Shown: piece after piece, positions 50,874 to 63,402 of the stretch
Layout of the letters: every line of letters starts with the position of its first letter
Numbering within the stretch: the first letter of the stretch is position 1
Assembly (NCBI GenBank): GCA_034766995.1
Contig: CM068313.1
Span: 6,973,461 to 7,037,460, forward strand
DNA from: Acanthacorydalis orientalis
Lineage: Eukaryota > Arthropoda > Insecta > Megaloptera > Corydalidae
Direction: 5' to 3'
DNA: 64,000 nt
Position numbers and translations under genes: made by a program
The notes under the pieces: model-generated
What the model was told of the DNA's origin: nothing
Database searches by the model: none
What the model saw: the letters and a program-made list of their open reading frames with translations, nothing else

Positions 50874-53559
50874 TATATATATAAAATTAAATAATTATTT
50901 TTGTTATGTATTTCTTTATTAATAATAAAATTTGAAGACTTATAAAAAGATTATTATGAATACATTATTAAAAAAAATATTTTTTTTATATACATACACA
51001 TTGATTTTTGAAGAAATGTTCCATGATAGTAATTCACCACTTGGTGAAGACATCAATATTAAGCTTGGTTTTACCCAACACACAGAAGTCCAAAAAGTAG
51101 ATCCTGAATTATTTTTACGATATTTATTTTGTTTAGGATTTAAATTTAAGCTGGTCTGTAAGCGACCATCTCCTCCAGCACGCCAAATACAAACTTGACT
51201 AAAATTTTAAATAACTTCAAATAACTATGCTTAAAATTTCAATAAATATAACAAAAATATAATTTAATTTACCTTCTTTTACAAGCAGATACTAAAAGCA
51301 TATCTTTTACAAACATTTCATCATTTGATGCTAAGTTATCAGTTTGTTCCCTTTTAAAATCTGAATAATTTGTTATATTAGGAGATTTTAAAGAATCTGT
51401 TTCTTCTGTTTTAACATTTCCATCACTTGCAATGCTTAATTCGTCAACTTCAACATGTAATGAAGATGAAATTGAAGTTGAACAATACTTTGAATCTAAA
51501 AGTAGACGAGTATCATTTTCATCATTCGAAGCTAATGTTTCCACTGAGGTTCCTGTTAGGACTCTTCGTAATTTTTGACTTCTATTTATATTAGAATTAC
51601 AATCTTCAACATTTTCATCTTCACCTATTTTCATCTCAGATTTCTGAAAATTTTCAGATTCTACATTAAAAGATGAATCTTCGATTTTGAGATTATCGTC
51701 TTCAATTACACTAGTATCATCGATTTCAACATTTAATGAAGATGAAATTGAAGCAGATAGTTTCGATTCACGAAATTTGGACTTTTCGATTATATCTTCA
51801 ACAGTACACAATAACTTACTAACATCAGATAACTCTTCATAGGACCGAGCTCTTTCACCAAAACCACAATCTAAATCAGAAACTGAATCAACATCTTCTG
51901 TGTCTAAAACTGAATCGTCTGCATCTTTTGAAGGAATCCTACTGCATTCTTTATCTACCGTAAAATCTCGTTCACTTACTTTTTCTATTTCATTAGAAGA
52001 CTCTGAGTTTAGTTTAGTGTCTGATTGAATACTTTGTTCAATATTTTTTTGCTCTTCTAGCACTTCATTTGAATCAGACTTCGAATGTTCTTCTTTGTAA
52101 CTAGCTTCAATTGTAATCTTTGTATCATTTTCTATTTGATTCTTTGAAATTTCATACAATGTATCTTTTAAAGCATTCATATCGAAATTTGCTGCTTCTA
52201 CTTCTTTGTTCATATCAATTATCAACTTTTTCAGATGTGCAGATTCACTTAAAAAATTTGTGGGAGCCGCAATTTCTAATTCATTATTTTCTTCTTCATC
52301 TGAAAATTCCAAATTGCCCCAAGGATTACTTTTATCAATTGGCTTTTTTATTTTTGATGATGTCCTTTCAGGAATTATTAAATTATTTACAAAAACACTG
52401 TCCATTTCAAAATACTGATCATTGTTTCGAATTACTTTATTATTAGATTCTTCAAAACTATAGTCATTGATATTTAATTCATTTTCGAAATATTTGTCAA
52501 ACAGTGAAATATTTTTATTCATTTCTAATGTGGTTTCACCACTTTCTAAGGAAGTATTTGTCTGCAATTCACTGACCACTTTTGAAAGAGCTAGTAAATT
52601 CAATTTATCATCAGTTTTATTATTAAATACATTAAAAGGTGAAGGGCACCAAGATAAGGACACTACTTCACAATCATGACCTCTTAATTTATATAATATA
52701 CTTCCAGTGCCTATAAATAAAAAGTAATCAAACATTATTTAGTTATTCTATTGAATAAAATACTATTAATTATTTAAATTCAGTTAATTATATTTCAAAC
52801 ATATGTAAGTAAATAAAAAAGGACAAAACAAACCTTTGGTATTTATAACAAAAATAATACCCTTATTGGTACCAACAGCACTTAAATCACAGTTATGAGG
52901 ACAAGTTGATAAACAAGTTATACGAAAGAAATTCATTTGATATTTTAAATTTAATATTCTTGCTGAATTGGTTCGTAAACACCACACTACTATGTGACAA
53001 TTATCTGTTATACTTGTAACAGTAGAATTGATAAAAGTTATACCTATTCCAAAACCTCCGCTATTCTATTTCAAACAGAAAGAAATAATTAGAAAATAAA
53101 TTCAAGTGAATAAAATTGTGATTTCTTACCATATGTGCATTATGCAACATTTTGAATGTACAATCTGCTATGTTCCATAAACGAACAATACCATCTTCCC
53201 CAATAGATACAGCCAACTTTTCTGGTTGATTCCAATTTGAATTCACTGCTACTGCTGTTATTCTAATATAATACACACACACACATATACATATATATAT
53301 ATTAGATAAAAAATTCGATATTATGAAAAAATATGTCAATGACATTAATAGAAATATTTGTTTTAATTTTATATAATTATACTTACTGATCTTTATGGGC
53401 TGAATAAATACATTTTATATTTGGTGGAGTATCTGGTTGAATTGGATAAATAATTACAAGATCTTTTTTGGCTCCATATACAACCGTATTATCTGGTGCA
53501 CATGTCATAATTTTATCCAAATACCACTGTGTACCTTTAGGTATTATTAACTCATTCAT
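47800..53559 (-). CDS. Gemin5: Gem-associated protein 5 (SMN complex snRNA-binding subunit)
   Basis: Recognises snRNAs for Sm-ring assembly by the SMN complex and also binds ribosomes and mRNA. Fifteen coding exons: 53387-53559, 53130-53262, 52834-53065, 51273-52710, 50998-51198, 50505-50732, 50257-50428, 49946-50126, 49566-49862, 49368-49486, 49120-49288, 48642-49052, 48415-48562, 48098-48355, 47800-48004 (1454 residues). The N-terminus has tandem WD40 repeats (for example EDGIVRLWNI, GSILYKLRGHDCEVVSLSWCP, KVAVLKGHTMAVYKLAWSP, GGKDCTLRIWDKSKYP). The HLKLFGTRDD block follows and then the TPR-like helical domain (AVSYLLACNKVPHALEVL, LYREALAIARCRL, AAECYICLENFEEAARIFAKKEG). Two oddities: exon 4 carries a ~440-residue acidic, Ser-rich insert (about 204-648) inside the propeller, and the protein stops soon after the TPR-like region without the long C-terminal RNA-binding part of human Gemin5. 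Confidence 0.92.
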
Positions 53560-53680
53560 TTTGTAATAAATAGAAAACAATCAAAATATAAGATCTGAAA
53601 ACATACATATTTTAATAATACATAATAAGAATTCAAAGTAATATGAATCAAGTACATTTAATACTTTTCATATAAAATAG

Positions 53681-53731
<51 letters not shown>

Positions 53732-54513
53732 TTTCCAACATCGTTAACAGATAATAAACAAATATTACTTTTTAGATAAACAATTATTACAGAACAAGTT
53801 TCAGTAATACATAAATAAATAACAAAAGCAGTTATTTTCAAATATAAGAAAATAAATTGTAAATGGCTATACAAAAATGAATATATTTTAAATTAAAAAT
53901 TTTAATAATACATTAAAATTAAGTGTATTAATTTTTCTTTACATAATAATGAACATTTATGTAAATTACCACAAACTGTATGAAATAAATTACTGGCGTT
54001 TTATTTTATTTGAATAGAATACATCTTGAGATGTATAATTTGATGCATCATTATTTGATTTAAAAAAAAACATTTCGTAGTAGTCACAAAATTTGACCAC
54101 TGTCATAAACAAATTTATATAAAAGACATTTGAATTTAACCTATAAATTTGCTAATTATATTTTATATGATAAAATAAAAAAGTATTTACATAAAAAAAC
54201 TAAAATTGCTTTTATAAGCAGACAGTACGAAATTATAATGGACACTTTAGATAGAAATACCTTGACTATTACTAATTACAATTTATATATAGACAAACGT
54301 ATTAAAATAAATGCCGGAAAAAATCGAATACCATAGAGTCTATACCCAAAATCATTGAATTATATGTATATAAGTTATGAATTTAGAGTGGTACTCCAAG
54401 TGTTCATTCCTAGATCAGTACAAACATTATTAAAACAAATTTAAAAAAGTAATTATGGACTCTAATTGATTATATAGTTGCCTTTGTATCTAAATAATGT
54501 ATTTAATCTCTTA

Positions 54514-54562
<49 letters not shown>

Positions 54563-57098
54563 TACGAAAAAAATAAGTTTAATTCTAAACAGAATCATAT
54601 CTAAAAGTATTATAATCGTTACTATAATTATTCCTTATGATTTTATCTAAATAAATTTGACATTTTTAATCTAATTTCCTTTTATGGGTTGACATTATTT
54701 GATTTACATATATCACATTTTAGTTATCATATTTTATAACAATAAGCAAATATTATTTAGATCGATTAATAAAAATAACATAAGAAAGAATAGCAATAAT
54801 ACAGGAAAGAAAGTAAAAAATAAGCTCTAAAATGCAACTGTATTTGAATAATACAGAAAAAAATCAAGCACAAAATAGATATTTGAAGAAAAAAGAATAA
54901 AATAAACTTGGGGGAAGAACTTCTTACTATATAAAAAAATATAATTATGTCAATTATTCAATAATAATAGATGTTGTGTTTTTGTTATTGTAATAATTTG
55001 TAATTATACATACTTTTAATTATATAGTAGACTAAATAAGAATATTTACTATTCTAAGTTTTAATTAATATTATAACATCAACTTTTCTTTACATAATGA
55101 ATCAAGTGAATGAATCGTGTTTTTTGTGTTAAATGAATCTGGTCGATTATTTCTTATTAATTATTTGCCGTGGCAAACGAATATGTTTTTTCAAAAGATT
55201 CTGTAAAAAATAGAATTCAGAGAAATATTATAAAGTGTTATATACATAAATTTTTATTATAAAATCATTGAACTGATTTGAAATCAATAGATACATTTAA
55301 AAATACGGCCTGTATTAATATATTTGAAATTAAGGACATATTCTCTTTTTCAACTATAAACTACGTTGGTGTTTTATTTTTTGATTAGACGATATTCTCA
55401 AAACTGCAATTAAATATTAATTTAATGTATGTTATGTTATCATTCTTCAGACAGTCAATTTATTCTCTCTCGGATTTCTCTTATTACCTGAAAACCAGTA
55501 ATTAAATTCAAATAATCAATTCTTTGCAGTCATCTAAATAATCTTAATTAAACTACTGAAAACTAAAGTGTTGGGATTGAGTAATTGAAGCAATCGATTT
55601 TTCATACTAAAATAACGAAGTATCGATTCAGAATTGTTTTTTTCTAAAATAAAAGGAGAAATAGATATGGCGATTTAATAACACGTGAGAAGAAATCTAT
55701 AGTGAATCGACTAAAGCAAAAATCCCAGAACATGCGGCTTAATAAGTACTTATATATTAAATTAGTTCAAAAAAAAAATTGAGCAAAAAATTGCAGAAGA
55801 ATATAAAGAAGATATGTCTTTAAACATGAGACAATCTATTATAAACAAAACAAAAAAGACTGAATCGTTTGAAATTCATAAAATTATATTTAAATAAAGA
55901 TAATGCATTTCAAAGAGAATAATTTTTCCAAAGGAGTTAAATTTCCTACATTTTAGGATAGATGTCATGTGGTTCAATTAAAATATTATATCTGTTACCT
56001 AAATCTAGATCAGAACCACCGCGTTATATTTCTACGAGAGTCTTTTATCTATGATTTCTACCCTAAGTCTGAGAAATGGAGTGTAACGTGGAGAAGATCA
56101 AATGGAAAATTGAATTTCTTTCTATAATAGCTTGACTGTAACCATTTCCTTCTTTTGTATCAGCTTTTACTGACAAATTTAAGTGAAAATATATAATATA
56201 GTGACAATTTTGTTCGGGTCAGAACCACCAGCATCAGAATAATGTATCCTAAACAGTCATATTATGATTTTTATTCTTCATTTAAATTGGTATTAACTAT
56301 TATCTGATAAGAAAAACTTTTGCTGCAAAAATCAATAAAAGAAAAAAAAGAGTATCCAGATACATGTATGTATTTTCAGTTTTATTTTTCTGGGACATTG
56401 CCCTTTTTTATTCTATAAATCAGATTACTTTCATAAATCTAAGATCACTGTACTATTTTATTGAAATATACAAGATAATAGAGGAAAGTATATTTTAATA
56501 ATTTGCGTATTAAAAAAATAATTGTTTTAATTGTCTCCTGTCTCGTATTCTTTCTTTTACGTTAATTATCTTATTAATAGTTTTTCATTCACTTGAAGAT
56601 AATTGTTTTTTTTTTATTTATACCAAAAATATGCATAAGGAATAATTGTTTAAAAAAGATTAAATCTTTGATGAAATTCATCAAAAATTGATTAATTTTT
56701 TATTGTTTTTAAAAATATTTACGAGAAAACAATATCTATATAAATGTATTATTTAAAAAAATCTGTTATTATTTTGGTAATCGATCAGAAAAGTATAACG
56801 TCATGTATGCAAATTATTGTTTTTTTTCGGATTGAGAGTAACGATCTGATTTTTTACGATAGTATCAAAACGCAATAAAACAAACTACACACACACATTC
56901 AAATAAACAACTTAATAAGCCCATCTTTGTTTTTATATACCTGAATGTTTATTTTTGGAACATAAAAGATGTTTCCAACACACTTTAACGCATTTACCTT
57001 TCGAAATGTTGTTTATACAAGTTCAAAAACGAGTATGCGAGACGGACAAGATCTTTCAGTAATATTCTTCGCGTTGATAAAAGACGTCGCTCGCAACA
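53560..57098. other. Spacer between Gemin5 and GILT start codons
   Basis: The two genes diverge, so promoters lie at the two ends. TA arrays at about 53685-53719 and 54521-54559. A purine-rich block (54770-54920) and a short Lys-rich frame near 55780-55896 with no recognisable domain are probably remnants. No exon supported. Confidence 0.45.
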
Positions 57099-58184
57099 AT
57101 GACACCTTATAAATGTAAACTGATTTTATTGTTAACGTTTCTGTCTCTGCATTGTTATTGTGCAAGTGAACCAACTGTTATCATACCTAAGGTGTGTTTC
57201 TTTTTATTTTATAGTTCAAGTTTATTTAAGAGATGTCAATTGAAATCATTTGAGAAATAAATTCATGTTATCTAGGTCTCATTCAAATGTTTATAATATT
57301 AATTTCAAATAAATATTCAAATTAATTACAATATATGTTGTAAATATTTTTCATGTATGATTGATGTGTCATAAATTTCTGTATTAATAATTCTTAATTG
57401 TTATTAAATCAAGAGTGCTTTAATAAAAGAAACAAATACTATTGTTTTCGATTTAACAAAAACTACTTTGCAGATTGATTTTGGATATAAATGAAATATT
57501 TTAATTAAAAATTAATCATCAAATTTCTCAATGTATTTGTTCAATTACACTTTTTTTATAGTAGCTATAAGTATATTATTTTATTAAAATTATTACGCAA
57601 TTATAAATGAAAAAAAAACATTAAAATAAATGTTTAATTTGATTCAACGATTGCTTAATTAATTCATATATTTATTTACAGCTACCTATAAGCATATATT
57701 ACGAATCACTTTGTCCTGATAGCATCAGATTTATTAACAATCAGTTATATCCCACATACAAAGAATTGGGTAAATTGTTAGATATAAAATTTATACCGTT
57801 CGGAAAATCATCGGTGAGTATTAATTTATTACACACTTTATTCGTTTGGTTTTTAAACGATAAAATTCTTAGAAAGTGAACAATTGTATAAATAATAAAA
57901 AAACAAATTTTATTTAGTAATAAAATTACTATCATTGTTATTTAATGTAACATAGTGTTATTTATGGACATAATATTAGAATAAAAAATACATACAATTG
58001 CAACTTGAAATATGGGTCACATTATTACGTGTTAAAAGAAAGTGATTTGTCTCGATATTACAAATCAGGTTACATTTGCCTATAAGAGAAACTTGTTTTC
58101 TACAAGTAGAAGAACTGTATCAAGAAAGTGAATTTTTGTAAACACGAACTAGTTATTAATAGTTAATGATTAGCAACAACTTAC

Positions 58185-58282
<98 letters not shown>

Positions 58283-61200
58283 CTGATGTCGACATTGGTT
58301 AACACTAAAAAACTAATTAAGAAAATTGATAAAATAACTATGTAAATGACAATACTTAAAGAATCCATGTTTTGAACATAGCATTCATTATAACTGGTTT
58401 TAATGATCGTACGAATATAAAAAAAATATTTTCTTCTAATTAGCGATTGAATATACGAAAAAAGTATACATCACGTGTAATTTATATTTAATTAGGCAGA
58501 ATTTAATGATTATTATAAATCAACTTTTAACTTATAAAACCGATTATAAGATTACATTTTTGAAAAGTGTTTTTCTAAAAGTTGTAAAAACAGTATACGT
58601 ATCTTGAAGTAATAACGTTTTTTAATATTACATTTATAAAAAACTTGAATAACGTTTTCTATTATTGAAAGTTGTCGATATGTTTTGTATTATCGTATAA
58701 GACATAGATGCGTTTTTAAAATAGGTAAATTTTCTTGATAAAGACGATTGTTTAATCTACTTTTGTTTCAATAATAGTTTTTAGTACTGTGGCGAAATTC
58801 ACTTCTTTAAATGAATATTTTTTCATATAAATCGAAAAAAATGATAATGTTTAATAATTAATTAATGATCGTTTTGATGCTGGTTTAAGTTACCTCATCA
58901 TCTCACTTTAATTGAAACATTTTACATCTTTTCTATTATCTAAATATTATTCTATCGGATTTTCGTGTGACACGTTCTTGGAAATCTTTTCGATATAAAA
59001 AATTAAACCACTGAAATCGATGTAAAATTATCAAGTTAAAAATTTCAAGACTCGAATTTAAAAAATCTATAAATTGTGAATTGAAATTCTAAGCAGAGCT
59101 TTAACAGACGTCCTCTTTTGACACCACAAGCCACAAAAAAAATTCTGGTTAATAATGTTCAATAAATCATTAGTAATCATTTTTAATTGTTGTATGTGCA
59201 TTTAGATGGCAATGTCATTATCTTACCAAGGTACAGAAAAATTTGTATCAAGTAAAAAACAAACTGGTATAGAAAAAGATAGAATACATACAGGGCCGTA
59301 ATCCAGGGTGGGTCAGGAAGAAATTGCCCCCCTCCAACAAAATCTGTGATTTTAGAAGATTTGAAAATCATGGAGAATTATTGTGAGAATCGTCCTAATG
59401 GGTTTCCCTTGATTAAAAAACTTTTTACGCGCGAAAAAAATAGGTTCTATGAACGCGTTTCAACCGTAACCCCCAACAATTTTGACATAAAAAAACTTTG
59501 CTTCTTCAAAAATTGTGTTTGTCTTTTTTAATATGACGGTGTGTCTATCGGCCTGAATACGTATAATTGATAAAATATATATATATATTTTTAATCCAAC
59601 GTATTATTTTAATAAAATAATACAGAAAGATTATTGATAACAATATATAAAACGAGTAATGAAGCAAGAATTAATTATATGTTCTCATATTTTCTGTTGC
59701 GAAAGCAATCCATTGTATAAAAAATACAATTTATTCGAATATACTATAAATAAATATATTTACGAGAACTTATTTAAAATTCCATGCACAGCTAAAAGGT
59801 GAACATGCACTTGTATCGTTTTCCATGAGTATAAATAATGTACAAAATGTTGGAACGCTCGTAAACAAAACAATAGACTATTAACATTTTATACGAAAGT
59901 TTATTTTGTAACGTTGGTTCGACTTTTCAATTAATCCTTGAAATATTTCTGATTAGTGTTTGATTACCTTGTAAATGATTCAAACCAAATTAACAAACCG
60001 GAGATAAGAAACGAATCGTGCTTCGTTTTAATTCGCTTTAAACGACATGAATTAATAATAAACTATTAAGTTGGTGCAAAAATAATTGCGGTTTGTATCA
60101 TTTTAAGTTTGGCGCCGATTTTTCTTGTTACCATTGTTAATACTCATGTGATACATCATTGTAAACAATGAAATTAGCACTACTGATTTCAGTTTATTTC
60201 CCCTTGAAACAATCCTGTTTTTGATCACATTGTCACATGATAAAAAGTGGATTCTCTACAATAATCGGAAACGTTCATCACAGTGGCTAGACCGAGGAAA
60301 AACACCAAAACAGTTTCCTAAACCGAAGCTTCATGGAAAAAAGATTATGGTCACTATTTGGTGGTTGGCAAGTAACATCATTCACTACTTCTTAAATCCT
60401 AGTCAAACAATAACAGCGGAAAAATATTGCCAGGAAATTGAAAAAAATGCATGAGAAGTTGAAACGTTTACGGCCATTATTTAGGCAATCGAAGAGGACG
60501 AATTCTTCATGACAATACCCGACAACAAGTCTCATAAATGACTTTAAAAAAATTAAATGAACTGGGTTATAAAACATTACCTCACCCACCTTATTCTCCG
60601 AACTTGTCTTCGACAGATTATAATTTTTTAAACATTTGAGTAATTTCCTACGAGAGAAGGTTTTCAAAGATCAAGCATCAGCACAATGCGCTTTCGATGG
60701 ATTCGTTAATTCCAGGACTCCATAATTCTATCTTGTATGAATGAATAAACTTGTTTCCCATTGGGAGAAATGGCATTTATTTTAATTCATAAATATAAAT
60801 TTTAGCTGATATATGCGTCTTTATACTAGATATGTAAAAACCGCAATTATTTTTGTATCAACCTAATATTATACAATTATTTTTTTAGAGTATCGGCAAT
60901 GGTGAATCTTTTGTATGCCAACATGGACCAAAAGAATGTACGGGAAACAAATTACAATCGTGCGGACTGAGTTTGATTCCAGACAATGAACGTCAAGTGG
61001 AGTTTGTTAATTGTTTTATGACACCTGGTAGATTTACCGCTTTAGATGTAAATTTGATAATTATCTTATATTGAATATTACATAATTATAAATTTACATA
61101 AAATTAATATGTATATGTATAAATATTACAGTGTGCGAAACTTGTTGATATTGATTGGGAAGTTGTTAAACAATGCTATTATTCAGAAGGGGTACATCTT

Positions 61201-61434
61201 CAGTTACAAGCTGAAAAAGAAACCAAACAAATTTTACCGAAATTTGTGCCAACTATTGTTTACAATGGAGTAAGTGAAAATGTATAATACAATGATTTAT
61301 ATATAAATACACTTTTATTTTAGGTCTTTAACCAAAGAGAACAAGACAGATCCCAAACTGATTTTAGAGGCGTTGTTTGTGAATATTTACAAAAAGTAGT
61401 ACCAGATATTTGTAATCAGAATACTCATGTGTAA
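57099..61434 (+). CDS. Gamma-interferon-inducible lysosomal thiol reductase-like protein (GILT)
   Basis: Reduces disulfide bonds in endo-lysosomes; insect members are linked to immunity. Five coding exons: 57099-57191, 57682-57813, 60889-61047, 61132-61269, 61324-61434 (210 residues, normal length). The first exon is a signal peptide (LILLLTFLSLHCYCAS). The active-site region is YYESLCPDS (Cys42-Pro-Asp-Ser45): the second Cys of the classical CxxC is Ser, a variant seen in many insect GILT proteins. The family signature CQHGPKECTGNKLQSC is at 85-100, followed by the conserved FVNCFM and the C-terminal block KQCYYSEG...PKFVPTIVYNG. Intron 2 (57814-60888) is about 3.1 kb and carries a TA array, a hAT-like element and a mariner remnant ending 22 bp from the acceptor. 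Polyadenylation AATAAA near 61483. Confidence 0.93.
58186..58280. repeat. Longest (TA)n array of the window, GILT intron 2
   Basis: About 47 uninterrupted TA units (95 bp). Long pure TA runs of this kind can extrude as cruciforms and are length-unstable (general knowledge). Confidence 0.93.
59291..59555. mobile_element. hAT-like non-autonomous element with imperfect 8-bp target duplication
   Basis: The left end starts CAGGGCCGTAATCCAGGG. The right end, read inward on the other strand, starts CAGGCCGATAG, matching the first ten bases apart from a one-base gap. The element is flanked by AATACATA (59283-59290) and AATACGTA (59556-59563), an 8-bp direct repeat with one mismatch. CAGGG-type ends and 8-bp duplications are typical of hAT elements. 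The 265 bp encode no transposase. It lies within GILT intron 2 and its left end is GC-richer than its surroundings. Confidence 0.55.
60066..60866 (+). mobile_element. Mariner element, internally deleted, in GILT intron 2
   Basis: Both terminal repeats are present (TTAAGTTGGTGCAAAAATAA on the left; ATTTTTGTATCAACCTAA on the right) between TA dinucleotides at 60064-60065 and 60867-60868. The plus strand holds decayed transposase sequence: a KKWILYNNRKRSSQWLDRGK block, a KPKLHGKKIMVT block, then an LHDN-type block and the HPPYSPNLS block in shifted frames with stops. The N-terminal DNA-binding part is deleted. At 801 bp it cannot encode a working enzyme. Same subfamily as the copies at 7297 and 9426. 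Confidence 0.9.
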
Positions 61435-63402
61435 ATATTAATTTGTAACCTTGCATATAGTTTTATCTATATTTCTTAATACAAAAATAAATAATTATTA
61501 CATTTTAAGAATGGTTTTTGTACTTTTAGCGCCTTTTTTCGAAATGTATGTTCTTACAAATTAATTTTTCACCCATTTCATAAACTATACAATTTTTTCC
61601 AAATAAAAATATCTGATGATTTGTAATTGTTTATATGCATTTCGATAATGATGTAACCATTCTCAGAGCTCTAAGTTATAGGAAATCTCTATTGAATTTG
61701 TTATTTAAAATTAACACGAACTTTTATAAAAATCAAGAGTACCTTCTTTATAACAATTATCTATTATATTGTTAGATGTTTCAAATTTTACTATCAGACA
61801 AGTATTTCCCCTACATTTATCTATGCTTGAAAAGTATTGAAATCTACATAGTTGAAATGAAATAAACTGATTGTTGTTAATCATTGTTTGACTTGAATTC
61901 AATAATTTCTATATAGGGAAAATTTTATTCATGTTCAGTTTATCGGTTTATAATTATGTTATTACTTCATAATAAATATACAAGTGAAAAATTATACAAT
62001 TTGAAATTCTATGTAGATCTTTTAGTCAAAAGATGTAATTTTAAGTAAAGCTGACCACCATTGGAATATGCAAAACAAATGTAAAAATGACAAATAATTA
62101 ATTATAATTTTGATATCATTGAACATGTAGATACTGAAAAATCATTTGTGTAATTAATTTTTTCTCTTTCACAGTGTAAAATCATAAGAATATTAAAAAA
62201 AATTATTTTAGATAAAACTTACATTTTAAATGCATTTTTAGAAAACAGATTTAATTAAATTTTACAGTTTATTATAAAATTGTATTCAAGATGAAGTTTT
62301 CAATTAAATAATATATTTTAAGGTATATTTTAATAGGGAATTCTATTTATTATTCTACAATACATACACCTAATTAGAGGTCACTTAGGTAATTCTGTAT
62401 AAAATAGTGTAATTAAATATTTCCAAAAATATTTTATTATACAAAACAGTCAACAATGTATTATAGATTTTACTTACATGTTAAAATGTACCACACAAGA
62501 CTATAATTATAGGAACAAAAGATGATAAATGCATGATTTTACTTTGTCATAAAATGTGAAAAAAACAATCATTTGTAGTAATATTACAAATGAATTATTT
62601 GAGAAAGCAAGTAATATATTTAATATTAACATTTTATAGACCAATATTGTAAATAATTTAAAATACTAATGAATCAGATTTTATTAAACTTTTTTTTTAA
62701 TACAAATTGAAAATATTTTCACTTAAACATATGAGATATTATGAAATTAAAGTTGATTTTTAAATTAATTATATGAATTTAAAATTAAAGTAGACATACT
62801 ATTATGTGAATAATGCAGATATAACTAATTACCTACAAAATAATTTATTTTTCAAAAAATTAAAATATAATAGCAATATAACCTACAATAAAATTAAGAA
62901 AAATGTAACTTTACATTAAATTTCATTGGATTTTTAAGACTAGTTTCATTATTGTAACATGCAAATTGTAAATTGTTTTAATATGAAAATTGATTCAAAT
63001 AGGTATGACAACTACCCTTGAGCAAAACAAAAGAAAGGGTTATTATAATAAAAGTAATTATCATACAAAGAAATTAGAATTGACAAATATCGACAAAACA
63101 ATATTTTATTAGAAAGTAAGTCATTTTTTTGGAAACATTAAATAAAAGTAAATTATTTTCTTGGTATTAAATATGCACATGTAATATGTGTATACATACA
63201 CTAATAATCAATAAAGGTTTTATGAATAAATCTTTTAAACATTCTCATTTATAATTTTTGTTAAGCAAAATTAAAATACTGAAAATTATAATTAAAAAAA
63301 GTCAAATAACTTTTTTTTAAAAAAATATAAAATCAATAAACTATTATTAAAAAATATTTAAAGGTGTTTACTTTTCATAATGTATATATACATATATACA
63401 GA
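61435..63402. other. Convergent spacer right of GILT
   Basis: AT-rich sequence between the GILT stop and the stop of the minus-strand gene at 63403. No exon, RNA gene or element recognised. The 63-codon minus-strand frame at 61711-61902 has no domain and is not called. Confidence 0.5.

Noticed and set aside
52120..52679. Plus-strand frames opposite the Gemin5 acidic exon
   Set aside because: Leu/Phe/Ser-rich antisense images of the acidic insert.
54130..54336. 68-codon plus-strand frame upstream of GILT
   Set aside because: AT-rich composition, no domain, no convincing start context.
55780..55896. Lys-rich short frame that might be a gene remnant
   Set aside because: Too short, no domain, surrounded by stops; could equally be chance.
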